This document shows positions 23,683 to 32,800 of a stretch of 46,725 nt of DNA, piece after piece (positions within the stretch are counted from its first letter, which is position 1; each line of letters begins with the position of its first letter). The position numbers and the translations under genes were made by a program. This DNA is from CAZWRV01 sp964636325 (GTDB taxonomy: Bacteria > Verrucomicrobiota > Lentisphaeria > Victivallales > GWF2-50-93), in NCBI GenBank assembly GCA_964636325.1, contig CAZWRV010000045.1, positions 1 through 46,725 on the forward strand. Direction: 5' to 3'. The notes beneath the pieces are model-generated. The model had not been told where the DNA came from and did not search any database. It worked only from the letters and a program-made list of their open reading frames with translations.

Positions 23683-25077
23683 ATGACAGTAAAATTCGCC
23701 TCCTACGGAGCCGCCCGCGAGGTGACTGGCTCGAACCACCTTCTCCAGACCGACAACACCAGGATACTAGTGGACTGCGGGCTCTTCCAGGGAAAGCGTG
23801 TCCCCTCCGAGGAGAAGAACAGGATTTTCAACTATGACCCCGCCGGTATCGACGCCGTGGTCCTGACCCACGCCCACTGCGACCATTCTGGCCGCCTCCC
23901 GTTCCTTGTGATGAGGGGCTTCGACGGAAACATCTATTCCACTCCGGCCACGCGCGACATCGCCGGCCTCATAATGGCGGACACGGCCCACATAATGGTC
24001 AAGGACAACGAGTGGCTCCGGAAGAAGAAGAAGGAGGTCTACTTCCCTCCGCTATACGGAATCAAGGAGGTGCTCGACACGCTCAACAGGTTCATAACGA
24101 TCTCCTACAACAGGAAGTTCATGCTGGCCGACTCCTTGAAGTGCCACTTCTGCAACGCGGGGCATATCATGGGCTCCTCCATCGCCGTCGTGGAGATCGC
24201 GGACAAGGGGCGTGTGGCGTTCATGGGCGACCTGGGCAGGGAGGGCACTCCGATAATCCACGACCCGGAGACGATTCCTCCGGTGGACTACATCGTCTGC
24301 GAGGCAACCTACGGCAACCGCGTCCACGACCCGATAGAGGACGCCTGCAGGCAGCTCTCCGAGGTGATCAGGGAGACCGTCGCCAGGGGCGGAAAGATAA
24401 TCATTCCGGCGTTCGCCGTCGAAAGGACCCAGGACATAATCTACTACCTGCACCTTCTCACCATCGAGAACAAGATTCCGAAAATAGAGATATACGTCGA
24501 CAGCCCCATGGCCTTCAACGCCACAAGCATATTCAGGATCCATCAGGAATGCTACGACGAGAACGTCCACGAGAACTTCCTCATACAGAACAAGGACCCC
24601 TTCGGCTTCGAGAGGCTCCACTACACGACGAACCTTTCAGAGTCCAAGAAGCTCAACGAGATCAACGAGCCGTGCATCATCATCTCAAGCAGCGGGATGT
24701 GCGAGGCGGGCAGGATCCGGCACCACCTCAAGAACAACATCGAGGATCCGCGCAACACCATCCTGATAGTAGGCTTCATGGCCGAGGACACCCTCGGCAG
24801 GAAGATCGCCGACCGCCAGCCCGAGGTGACCATCTTCGGCAACCCCTACAAGCTCAAGGCGAAGGTCAAGATACTCAACACCTTCAGCGCGCACGCCGAC
24901 TTCAACGACATCAAGAAGTATTTCTCGCGCATCAACCTCGACAGGCTGAGGAAGGTCTTCCTGGTCCACGGCGAGGACGACGCGCTCGTGAAGATGAGGG
25001 AACACCTGCTCGGCATCGGCGTCAAGGACGTCCAGATCGCCGACCAGGGCGTCGAATATCCGATCTTCGAGCAGTAG
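23683..25077 (+). CDS. Metallo-beta-lactamase/beta-CASP ribonuclease-like protein
   Basis: A 464-aa cytoplasmic RNA-processing nuclease of the bacterial YSH1/CPSF-like type. LTHAHCDHSGRLP (H63, H65, D67, H68) is the zinc motif, CNAGHIMGSS and FMGDLGREG give the next ligands. The beta-CASP insert spans about 200-390, with IISSSGMCEAGRIRHHL as its signature, FSAHADFNDI holding motif B/C histidine, and KVFLVHGEDDAL the last His. All ligands are present, so it should be active as an endo- or 5'-exonuclease. AGGA lies 4 bases before the ATG. It is 49 bp after fabF, possibly co-transcribed, and is followed by terminator-like hairpins. Confidence 0.9.
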   Translation: MTVKFASYGAAREVTGSNHLLQTDNTRILVDCGLFQGKRVPSEEKNRIFNYDPAGIDAVVLTHAHCDHSGRLPFLVMRGFDGNIYSTPATRDIAGLIMADTAHIMVKDNEWLRKKKKEVYFPPLYGIKEVLDTLNRFITISYNRKFMLADSLKCHFCNAGHIMGSSIAVVEIADKGRVAFMGDLGREGTPIIHDPETIPPVDYIVCEATYGNRVHDPIEDACRQLSEVIRETVARGGKIIIPAFAVERTQDIIYYLHLLTIENKIPKIEIYVDSPMAFNATSIFRIHQECYDENVHENFLIQNKDPFGFERLHYTTNLSESKKLNEINEPCIIISSSGMCEAGRIRHHLKNNIEDPRNTILIVGFMAEDTLGRKIADRQPEVTIFGNPYKLKAKVKILNTFSAHADFNDIKKYFSRINLDRLRKVFLVHGEDDALVKMREHLLGIGVKDVQIADQGVEYPIFEQ

Positions 25078-25107
25078 ATTAAGCTGCCTGCCGCAGAGTT
25101 GAAGCCA

Positions 25108-25138
25108 TGCCGCAGCCAATAACCCAATGGTTGCGGCA
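25108..25138 (+). terminator. Hairpin after the beta-CASP gene
   Basis: TGCCGCA-G-CCA and TGG-T-TGCGGCA pair around ATAACCCAA, giving a 10-bp stem with one mismatch, 31 bp past the stop. No immediate T-run follows, so it may act with the stronger hairpin at 25264. Confidence 0.45.
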
Positions 25139-25263
25139 GATTCGATCCTCATCCGTTTTTCATGACTTTATCCTGACGTATAATTCTTTCTATCAGATAG
25201 TTCGAGGTAATTGCATAACTAGCCCAACTTCCGCGCATAAAAAATAGACATGTTCCTGATTCC

Positions 25264-25290
25264 GCAGGATTCGATTAATCGGAATCCTGC
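25264..25290 (+). terminator. Strong hairpin between convergent genes
   Basis: GCAGGATTC and GAATCCTGC are perfect 9-bp arms around GATTAATCG, followed by TTCTTT. It lies between the plus-strand RNase gene and the minus-strand integrase fragment. The wider gap 25078-25362 (285 bp) otherwise shows nothing I can support. Confidence 0.5.
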
Positions 25291-25362
25291 TTCTTTAAAA
25301 GTTCTAAAATACCTGCAGAAAAGTCGGCGTCAGACCGCTTCCCGGTTGCTTTAAGACGCCAT

Positions 25363-25818
25363 TTACCGACAAGCATCAGCCGGAAAAAACCGATCCGGCC
25401 AGGCTCCGCCCAGCATCTTGTCGACGGCGCTACTGTATAGTAGAAACTGGTTCGACGCGATGGCGTCCCTATGGTCGCTCAACTGCCCTTCGAGCTCCTC
25501 GACATCTTGTTCACATTCCTCCGGCGAGTCGTATGGCTTGGATAGGCGGGAGGACTTGGTCTTTTCCAGAAGCTCCTGGAAGTTGTCCTTGATGATGCTC
25601 CTGAACTCCATTTCAGTCACAGGATTCTCCTCTATGCGGTGGAAGAGCGCTTTAAACTTGCCGGACAGTAAATTACAGAACGAAGACGCCTCGTTCAAAT
25701 CCGTGGTCCGGATTTGCCGCATTATTTCGGTGAGGCCGACCATCTTCCGCAGGTGTATAGGCACGGAAATCCTGAAGAAAAAACCGCTGCGCCGGACGAC
25801 GAGGTTCCTTGTCCTCAA
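25363..25818 (-). pseudogene. N-terminal fragment of a tyrosine recombinase (DUF6538-type start)
   Basis: A 151-codon frame. TRNLVVRRSGFFFRISVP followed by QIRTTDLNEASS is the beta-stranded DUF6538-like N-terminus of phage-type integrases; the following helical, Glu-rich part (SPEECEQDVEELEGQLSDHR) resembles the linker before the core-binding domain. The catalytic domain with its R-H-R-Y residues is missing, so it cannot recombine DNA. A TTG start is supported by GGAAGGAG 4 bases upstream, which suggests the 5' end is original and the 3' part was lost. It marks the edge of an old integrated element that includes the genes to the right. Confidence 0.6.
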
Positions 25819-25835
25819 AATGCTCCTTCCCCGGC

Positions 25836-25859
25836 TTTTTGTAGTTGTTTTTGTAGTTG
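25836..25859. repeat. Perfect 12-bp tandem duplication in the integrase upstream region
   Basis: TTTTTGTAGTTG occurs twice with no gap. It lies 18 bp upstream of the integrase-fragment start and could be an arm-type integrase site, a regulator site, or a slippage product. The rest of the 600-bp gap 25819-26418 shows no convincing gene on either strand. Confidence 0.4.
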
Positions 25860-26418
25860 GAAGAAGCAGAATTGGGGGGGGTGATTGTGCTCCGCCAAAT
25901 GGGCATATGGCTGGAAATCAATCACTTGAGGAGAATTTGGTGGGCGCTGAGGGAAGGGAATACGCCCACCATTTAGCCTCAAATTCAATTTGCAAATCTG
26001 TCGATTTTGTCCTTTTTTGCCCTCGGATTTGTCCTGCTCTTGCTGTTATGTTTTAGACTGACTGCACCTTGTCTCGACAATATTCCCGTCTCTTCAAAAA
26101 TCCAGCCCTCAAATTCATTCATTTATGCTTTGCCCAGGCTCACCAACCCTCGCGGACACCATGACCGTCCTTGGGAAACCTCCTTTCCTATGAGTAACAG
26201 TTAAAAAACACGGGAATGCTGGCACTATATCACCTAGGCCCCCACACCACCGCCCTCAGCTTCCGCTCCGAAGTAAAAAACTACCGGCTTCTTGGCATCA
26301 TACAATGGGGATTCCCATTCCCCCAGCCCGCGTGGGCTGCCAACAACAACGGCGGCCCGCAGGGGCGGACTTCACGTCCAGCTTCCACCGTAGCCGCCCA
26401 ACAACATGGAGAAAGCAC

Positions 26419-27105
26419 ATGACAGCGAAGACAGCGACCATCCTGCTCACCAAAATCGTCCCCATCCTGAAGGCCACTGTCCCCCGCACGGTTCGGCCCA
26501 CCGGCTGCGAAGACGCAGAGGAACTGGTGGCCGATACCATAGCCAGCGCGGCCGAGATGCTGGAGTCGGTCGAGCAGGCAGGGAAGAAGCCGATTCCGCG
26601 CAGCATCGCCTTCTACAGCATCCAGCGGGCCAGGTCAGGCCGCAGGGCCTACCAGTGCGCCAAGAACGACGTGCTGGGCCCCTTGTTCCTCAGCGGGAAC
26701 GAGGACGCCGTCCAGTACATCGACGCGCCGTTGGCCGAGGACATGGAGCACATGACCATGCACGACTGCATCGCCGCACACAGGGAATCCCCGGACGAAG
26801 AGGCCCTCCGCCGCATCGACTGGGAGGAGCTCATGGAGTCGCTGTCCGGACGCGATCAGCGAATCCTGGACGACACCGCCGTAGGCAGGCCGGGTCTGGA
26901 CACGGCCAGGGACCTCGGTGTGAGCGCCCCGCGCGTGACCCAGATGAAGCGCGAGCTGGGCTCAAGGATCAAGGCGTTCATGGGGCCGGAGATACTGAAG
27001 GACATATCGACCGCCCCGCGTTGGCGGCGTGATATTCAGGCCGTACATGAGCAGAAGGAGTCGAGGTATGCCGCCAGATTCGACGACGATGATGAGGCGG
27101 CGTGA
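26419..27105 (+). CDS. Sigma-70-like RNA polymerase sigma factor, phage/accessory type
   Basis: A 228-aa protein. Residues about 20-80 (EDAEELVADTIASAAEMLES, then SIAFYSIQRARSGRRAY) resemble sigma region 2, and residues about 130-185 resemble region 4: LSGRDQRILDDTAVGRPGLD then ARDLGVSAPRVTQMKREL is a clear helix-turn-helix. The C-terminal 40 residues are charged and not recognised. GGAG lies 7 bases upstream of the chosen ATG. No anti-sigma gene is adjacent. It stands alone in a region of broken mobile-element genes, so it may be a phage or integrated-element regulator that still works, or a stray survivor. Confidence 0.6.
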   Translation: MTAKTATILLTKIVPILKATVPRTVRPTGCEDAEELVADTIASAAEMLESVEQAGKKPIPRSIAFYSIQRARSGRRAYQCAKNDVLGPLFLSGNEDAVQYIDAPLAEDMEHMTMHDCIAAHRESPDEEALRRIDWEELMESLSGRDQRILDDTAVGRPGLDTARDLGVSAPRVTQMKRELGSRIKAFMGPEILKDISTAPRWRRDIQAVHEQKESRYAARFDDDDEAA

Positions 27106-27276
27106 AGGGGAAATGCGAAAGGGGCTGCCGGGGAAGGGCGGCCTCCTTTTAGCCATGACGGAAATCTTGAAGGTGGGTAGCTTGAGATCCCCGAGCGTAA
27201 TAGGCTATCTTGGAATGTTCGAGTATCGCTTCGTCTGTTTTGCGGAGCATTGTTGTCGCCCCTCAAGCGCTTCCTG

Positions 27277-27765
27277 CTATTCTCCTGCGATCTCCAGGAT
27301 GTCGTCCATCACAGACTGTTTGAGATAAAATCCCCCGTCCTTAAGCTCCTTGAGGCATTCCTTTACCGAAGAAACATACCCCTTCTCCTTAGACTTCAGG
27401 AGCACGCCCGCCAACCCTGTGACCCTCATCTCCTGGAGCTTGGCTATCTTCCGGCCCAGCTTGTCGTCTATCAGGAGCAGGCTTCCAGAAGGATTCTCCA
27501 TTCCGAGCGCCAAGGTTGCAGCCTCCCCCATGCCTAGATCGGGGACGAGCAGGAGGAACTGGGGGATGCTTACAGGCTTAAGCCTTATCCATGGATAATC
27601 CTCCAGCACAGGGACGGCTTCGCCCTGCAGTCATCCCTCTTCGAGTTCCTGCCGGACCTGGAGCGGAACGGTTATCTGCCCGTAGAGTGACATTAGAAGC
27701 TCCAGCCTGCCTATGCGGAACAGGTAGAAAAGCGGAGAGGTGTTCGATATGACGGACTCAGGCAT
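27277..27765 (-). pseudogene. DUF3368 PIN-domain toxin with in-frame TGA
   Basis: Read from ATG at 27765, the frame begins PESVISNTSPLFYLFRIGRL, the usual opening of DUF3368 PIN proteins (Asn stands for the common Asp in SDTSPL), and continues ITVPLQVRQELEEG until a TGA at 27631-27633. In the same frame after the stop comes the rest: GMGEAATLALG, LLLIDDKLGRKIAKLQ, VTGLAGVLLKSKEKG and a normal C-terminus. Together they make a full-length toxin of about 162 codons with one stop. The ATG overlaps the end of the UPF0175 antitoxin by 8 bp. A restart at GTG 27609 would lack the first half. No fragment should be a toxic RNase. Confidence 0.8.
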
Positions 27766-28009
27766 TCTTGAGGTCATCCCGGATTTCTTCGGATTCCTGG
27801 TCTATCACGGAAATCCCGAAATCCGCCAGCCTGTTCAGGAAGGACACCCTCGACATTCCAGCGAGATCGGCCGCCCTGCCGGAGGACAGCATTCCGGTCT
27901 CGTAAAGCTTCATCGCCGCATTCAGACAGAGCTCCCTGGCGAACGATTCCGGCGTGTCCTTGAGGGAAATCAGGACTGAGTCGGGGCACTTTATCTGGAT
28001 AAGCTGCAT
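27758..28009 (-). CDS. UPF0175-family antitoxin
   Basis: A protein of about 83 aa. MQLIQIKCPDSVLISLKDTP, then ARELCLNAAMKLYETGMLSS, and GRAADLAGMSRVSFLNRLAD match the UPF0175 family, small ribbon/helix-turn-helix antitoxins usually paired with DUF3368 PIN toxins. I choose the ATG at 28009, with GGAG 8 bases upstream; the ATG at 28024 has no clear ribosome site. The partner toxin downstream is interrupted by TGA, so this may now be an orphan antitoxin or repressor. A good sigma-70-type promoter lies just upstream. Confidence 0.82.
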   Translation of the reverse strand: MQLIQIKCPDSVLISLKDTPESFARELCLNAAMKLYETGMLSSGRAADLAGMSRVSFLNRLADFGISVIDQESEEIRDDLKNA

Positions 28010-28043
28010 GTCAACAAACTCCATCGTCTTTCTTGTTTGAACT

Positions 28044-28071
28044 AATATACATCAGGGGCCGACGATGTCAA
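28044..28071 (-). promoter_or_regulatory. Sigma-70-type promoter of the toxin-antitoxin pair
   Basis: On the minus strand, TTGACA (28071-28066) is followed after 16 bp by TATATT (28049-28044). It lies about 35 bp upstream of the antitoxin start. The -35 is a perfect consensus and the -10 matches at 5 of 6 positions. Confidence 0.6.
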
Positions 28072-28252
28072 TTCTCCGCACCAGTAGTGGCAATTCCGAA
28101 CGCATGCCGTTTCTCGCCCCGGCCGGATCCTATACTCGCCGAATAGTCACCTCTTCCTATTGTTTTAGTCTCATTTCCCTATTTTTATTACTGACCCCAT
28201 CTCCTTGCATTTTCGCCAATAACGCTCAGGTTCGACGCTCTCTGCTTCGGCC

Positions 28253-28654
28253 TCAATAATTCGTATGCCAAACTCCATAGTCGTCGAGCAGTTCGTATGC
28301 CTTGCTTTTTTTGTCTTCACAGCAAAGCCACGACAATCCGATCAGAAATACTTTTCCATCGGATATGCGCCTTGCCTTTGCAACGACATCCTCATGCTCA
28401 TCTGGAGGTTCGAGGGCCTGGAGTTCGTATGTGTCTGTGTAGGACGGGTTCGTCTTCTTCAACTTTTCATACTCTCTTTTGTCCCAGCCCCCAAACACGT
28501 AGGGCTCCTCCCACGGAAAGTCCTCCGTGCCGGTGACGATTACCGGCAGGGAGAGGTGCTTGAGCAGATACTTCCGATAACGCTCTGCGCTGCGCATCGT
28601 GCGGGCGTTATCATCGCCAAGAACCGAGTAAATCCGGTTTTCGCCTGCGTCCAT
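28253..28654 (-). CDS. Conserved-looking hypothetical protein
   Basis: A 133-aa soluble protein that I do not recognise. Runs such as RSAERYRKYLLKHLSLP, then FPWEEPYVFGGWDKREYEKL and KVFLIGLSWLCCEDKKSK suggest a compact alpha/beta fold with a helical N-terminus. It is rich in Trp, Tyr and acidic residues, with no signal peptide. AAGGAG lies 7-8 bases before the ATG, so translation is well supported. It lies 85 bp downstream of the 72-aa gene, on the same strand, and could be co-transcribed. The gap between its stop and the antitoxin promoter (28072-28252) shows nothing I can support. Confidence 0.6.
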   Translation of the reverse strand: MDAGENRIYSVLGDDNARTMRSAERYRKYLLKHLSLPVIVTGTEDFPWEEPYVFGGWDKREYEKLKKTNPSYTDTYELQALEPPDEHEDVVAKARRISDGKVFLIGLSWLCCEDKKSKAYELLDDYGVWHTNY

Positions 28655-28739
28655 ATTTTTTCTCCTTCCAACGCCAGCGCCCGCCTTCCCGGACCGCCCG
28701 GCCGATCAAGGTCGGGTCAAGCAAGCCCTTTGGGATTTG

Positions 28740-28958
28740 CTACTTGCCAATATCTTCCAGGAATTTCATCCGGAGCAGCTCCATGGTTTTTCTGGGATTT
28801 TCGACATGCCCGTGGGCGTCCGCTACCGCTTTTGCTATGTCCGCAAGCAAAATCCCCCAGACGCTGATATCCTGGAATCTCCCCCGGTTTACAAAGATCT
28901 TAACAGCCCCCTTGTCGTCAATTTCGACTTTGACGACGGCCCTGTCTTTGGTTTTCAT
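28740..28958 (-). CDS. Small protein resembling DUF5076
   Basis: A 72-aa protein. RAVVKVEIDDKGAVKIFVN, then ISVWGILLADIAKAVADAH and a C-terminal KTMELLRMKFLEDIGK resemble the small DUF5076-type proteins of phages and bacteria, which have two short beta strands and two helices; function is not known. Its ATG lies one base after the stop of a possible 40-aa cysteine-rich ORF, so the two may be coupled. Only GGA is present 5 bases upstream. Confidence 0.5.
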   Translation of the reverse strand: MKTKDRAVVKVEIDDKGAVKIFVNRGRFQDISVWGILLADIAKAVADAHGHVENPRKTMELLRMKFLEDIGK

Positions 28959-28959
28959 G

Positions 28960-29082
28960 TCATTCCAACATTATCAGATTTTCGAGCCTGATGTCGCATC
29001 GCAGGCAATACTGAACACGCTTACCGTCGGCCTCACGGCTGCAGCTGCATTGGTCGCAGTAGTTTTTAATAGAGAAAGACAC
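28960..29082 (-). CDS. Possible 40-aa double-CxxC mini-protein
   Basis: From GTG at 29082 the frame reads SFSIKNYCDQCSCSREADGK, then RVQYCLRCDIRLENLIMLE, stop TGA. CDQC and CLRC are 14 residues apart, a spacing that can bind one zinc ion, and a further Cys follows the first pair. The stop is one base from the ATG of the next gene, as expected for coupled genes. Against it: no good ribosome site, a GTG start and very short length. The upstream bases could instead extend into the decayed molybdenum-carrier gene. Confidence 0.35.
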   Translation of the reverse strand: MSFSIKNYCDQCSCSREADGKRVQYCLRCDIRLENLIMLE

Positions 29083-29226
29083 GCTTTGAGGCTAAAATAT
29101 GGGCACCTGCGTGCATCCTCCGCGCATCTACAGGACTTTCGTGGACACCCCAGCCTGGAAAATCCAGATGATTTCTCCTCCTGTGGGTCACGGTCTGCGG
29201 GAAAGAAACTTCATACGATCCGGCAG

Positions 29227-29506
29227 CTACAGACACTTGGTCAGCAGCGTACCGCCTGTTGGCCCGCTCTCAGTGAAGATCAGCTTATAGTCCGAGTCTA
29301 CAACGTTCTGCCTTGTTCTGTAGTCGGTCGACCGCATTTCCTGGAGCTAATACTTCTCTGGAACGGCTCCCTTCCTCGACCCTCCGACCCTTCGTGTACC
29401 TGCCGCCTTGAGGGATCCCCAGTTCGATGTCCGCGTCTAGGCCGCTCCTGTCTGCGCCGGTCTGGCCGCCGGAAACGATCTTGATGACCTGGGATTTGTT
29501 CGTCAT
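29227..29506 (-). pseudogene. Frameshifted molybdenum-carrier-like (SLOG) protein
   Basis: The first 40 codons from ATG 29506 give VIKIVSGGQTGADRSGLDAD and IELGIPQGGRYTKGRR, the nucleotide-binding start of the putative molybdenum carrier family (Rossmann-like, SLOG superfamily). Near 29370 the family match moves to another frame: GAVPEKY, a TAG stop (29347-29349), then LQEMRSTDYRTRQNVVDSDY and GPTGGTLLTKCL before a second TAG at 29227-29229. A single-base frameshift and two stops show decay. Members are often found in phage and plasmid regions; the reaction is not known. Confidence 0.75.
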
Positions 29507-29600
29507 TGCCGCGCTTCTTTCTCTTTCGCCAGGTTATTCTCCGTTTAATGGGGATCCCAGCCGAAGTACCAATCGGTAGGCGGTTCCCTGCAAAGATCAT

Positions 29601-29870
29601 TTATGATGGATTAAGGTGAAAATTACCACGGCATAGAGGACAGTTGTAAAAAGCATGCCCTCCGGGGTAATTGATAACTTCCCACTTCATCCAATTCCGA
29701 GCATTGTCCTTATGGCAGCAGGAGACATTCCCACAACTCCATGTGGCGATCCCAGTGATATCCTTGGGGGAATTACAAGGTTGAAATCCTCCTTGTTGCT
29801 TTGATCCCCCCTGCTCAAGGTACCTATCTTCTTGAAGATATTTCACATAATTCCATGTAATTCCTATCAC
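29601..29870 (-). CDS. Possible cysteine-rich hypothetical protein
   Basis: An 89-codon frame from GTG at 29870, beginning 3 bases after the stop of the 1428-aa gene. WSCGNVSCCHKD and YNCPLCRGNFHLNPS give five cysteines and several His, which could form a zinc ribbon or RING-like site. Its base composition is visibly more AT-rich than its neighbours. No strong ribosome site and no family recognised, so it may be chance. The stretch 29507-29600 holds nothing I can support. Confidence 0.3.
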   Translation of the reverse strand: MIGITWNYVKYLQEDRYLEQGGSKQQGGFQPCNSPKDITGIATWSCGNVSCCHKDNARNWMKWEVINYPGGHAFYNCPLCRGNFHLNPS

Positions 29871-29873
29871 TGC

Positions 29874-32800
29874 CTATTCTTTCTTCTCCAGCACAATCAT
29901 CCGGAAGTTCCAGGGCGTAATCGGGAAGACGAGTTGTCCGTCCTGAATCGAGGCAGGCTCATCCGGAACCTTGTTGTCAGAGATATTCTTGGCCGAGTCG
30001 GCCGACATTGTTTCCATTTCCCCAGTGTCAGTGTCCCATTTCTCATCGGGTTTCTTAGCGCCCCCCTCCTCGATTGATTCGTCCATGGCTTCAAGCATCT
30101 CGTCCGTTTCATTGACCAGCGGGCCCATGACCCATTTCTTTGTGCCTTTGTCATAGACCATCCTGAATCCCTTGGCGTGTACGGCGTTAGTCACGGCCAG
30201 CCCCGCGCCAGCGGACGGCAGCCCAAGGTCTTCCCATTTCAGCGGAACCTTGAGTACGCCTTTCTGGTCGGACTCGTTGCAGAACACGGCGATGACGGTT
30301 CGAGCCTGGCCTTTGACGCAGGTGTAGTAGTAACCCTCGCTGTCGACGGACGACTGCTTGTTGGTGCCTCCATCGTCGACATAGAAAGACACATACAGCT
30401 CCGGCCACGGCAGGGCGGCGATCTTCTGCTCCCACCAGGGGATCATCTTATACTGAGTTCCCCAGTGGAACTTCCGCAGCGCATCCCGCAACCGGTTGGC
30501 GGCGAATGGAGATGCGTATGATTCCCATATGTTGCTGTCGTGCAGCAGAGTAAGTCCGAGGACGTGATCTGTCACCGCCACGCCTTGCGGCGTCGCCAAG
30601 GATGCTGTATTCCAGGCGCCGGCGCGGGTGAACTGAGGCAGGAAATCGGTGACATATCCGAAATTGTGGCCCATATATTCTGCGACATAGCGGTCCGGGC
30701 GCATGAAACCGTAATAAGAGCTGTGCGAGCCGAGATATCCAAAGGTGTTCTCCCCGTCGACGAAGGAGTCGGCGAAGCTCATATATGCCAGATCCGGCAT
30801 TCCAGACTGGTGGAACTTGATAATTGCGTCCGGATATTTTTGCTTGACCATTGTGTAAAGACGCCGGACAATGTCGCGGTTGCCCAGCACACCCAGCGTT
30901 CCGACATGATGGCCATCAGGCAGCACCCGCTCCGTGTCGTTGAATGGATTCCGGCTCGGTAGCGCACCAGACACATCGAAGTACAACGCGGCAAAAGGCT
31001 CTTTCTTGAATAGTTCATGGAAGCGCCACAGGAAGTAGTTCCGGTAGGAGTGGACAGCCTGCGTGATCGACTTGTCCGCCCCCGTCTGATCGGCCTGCCA
31101 CTCGTCGCCATACGTCAGGAAGTCACGGTTCGGGCATACCGCTCCAGTACACACATAGGGTCCGCAGTAGGACGAATGCTCCTTGTCGCGGTGGATGAGC
31201 CTCTGCCCCACCCAGCCAGTCGCGCCGGGCTCATACTCCTGCCCTTTCGGGAACCAAGTGTATCCCCATTGCACTTGGCTGTCGCCCGAGAGCCAGCGGC
31301 GGTAGTCAGGATAGCGCGGTCGCACAGGGGTCGCCACGATCCCGAAATCGAATATCAGCGGCTTTTCGACGGCAATCCCGCCATCTGCCAGAACAACGCG
31401 CATCGTGGCGCCTTCCTTGCCTGGAGCGACTTCCACAATCCGCCCTTCGTCAGAGACGCGGAACTGGCCGGAGGTGTCGTTCACCCATTGGATGCCCCCG
31501 TAGGCGTTGCCTACCCAGGCTGGCACAGCCCCGGCCCACTGGCCATCGGCCGGTAGCTTCCCCGTCCTAGCCAGGCCGTAGTCGTAACCGTTGATGTATT
31601 GTGAGAATGCTGTAGTCAGCGGAATTTCAAAACACAGCCGGTTGATCTTCAGCGGCGTAGACTTCGGCGTCAGGGTGATCGTGAACCATAAGAGACCGTC
31701 GTAGTCGAGCCACAGAGAGTTGCTAATTTCGCAGGAGGGAAGCGTCAGGCGCCGCTCGCCCGCCGCCTGCGTAGGGTCTCTCTGCGCCCAAACCGACTCG
31801 CAGCGTCCGCCCGCAGTGGTAGCCTCGGTGCCGTCCGCCAGCTTCATAGACAAGATGATCGGCGCACGCAGCAAAGGCATGCCGACGGTGTCGATTTGTT
31901 CAGGGAAGAGTGACTGATTGAAACGATATTGCCTGCCCCAGACAGATACCGTCTCGCCCGCGACAGCCACCGGCGTCCATGGCGGCGGGACCTTATCAGA
32001 CAGGCCTGCCGCGCAGTCATACCACTCGGGTCTGGGCGGTTTCGTGAACGGCAGCCGATGCTGGGCCGCGAGCTTGCCGTCGGATTTCACCCGCACATTC
32101 AGGCTGTATGTCCCCGGAGGAATCGCAGCCAAAGGCAGCAGCACTTCCGGCTGCAACTGGCTGATGCTGTCGACGGTACGGCTGACCAGCGCTTTGCCCT
32201 TTGCCGAAGTATCCTCGACATCGGCCGTCACCTCGCAGTGCTGCGCGACCGTCGGCGGCAACATACCGACATAGACACGAAGGCGCAGAAGATCCTTGGT
32301 CAGGTAATACCACTTTGCCAGCTCGGTCGTCTGCTCCTGTAGGAAGTATCCGGTCCAGCGGAATGTCTCGGGGCCTGCAGCACCGTCCACAAGGGAAACT
32401 GCCAGGTCGCCGGTCCTGACGTCTTCGAATGACTTAGCCAGCGCGAAGACCCAAGAACCGTCCTTCTTTTCAGAATTCGTGGCGAACTGCTCGCCGCTCC
32501 GACTGCCCACAGTGCAGGCGGGCTGATTCGCCGAGATGTCGGACGAGGTCAGAGTCATGTTCACGGCGGCAGGCGGAAGGGCCGGATCGAATTGGAACCG
32601 TATCGCAGGCAAGGCCTTTGAGGACAAGCTCAGCAAGCCTGCCGGAGCCCACAAGGTCGGATGGCGAAGCCCATGGATCTTCTCGAATTCCGAGACACGT
32701 GCCCGCGTCAATTCCTCCATGAACGATTCTACCGACTGCTCGGTTGCTGTTTCAGCCACAGCCATAGGAGTCTCCTTTTTTCTGTCGACGACCTTCAATG

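Noticed and set aside
24012..25082. 356-codon plus-strand frame overlapping the beta-CASP gene
   Set aside because: Its Arg/Gly/Gln-rich translation is a frame shadow of a clearly functional metallo-beta-lactamase-fold gene.
25264..25290. Integrase attachment site at the strong hairpin
   Set aside because: No tRNA gene or matching direct repeat was found at the far side of the island; a convergent terminator explains it more simply.
26007..26204. 65-codon plus-strand frame with a hydrophobic start
   Set aside because: The leader-like run comes from a T-rich stretch, there is no ribosome site, and the remainder looks random.
27631..27633. Recoding of stop codons as an explanation for interrupted genes
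   Set aside because: The interrupted genes use different stops (TGA, TAA, TAG) and two also need frameshifts, so simple decay explains them better than selenocysteine or a changed code.
28655..28739. Apparent readthrough extension past the TAG of the 72-aa gene
   Set aside because: The same frame stays open across this gap, but the Arg/Trp-rich translation overlaps the next gene's strong ribosome site and start, so it is probably chance.
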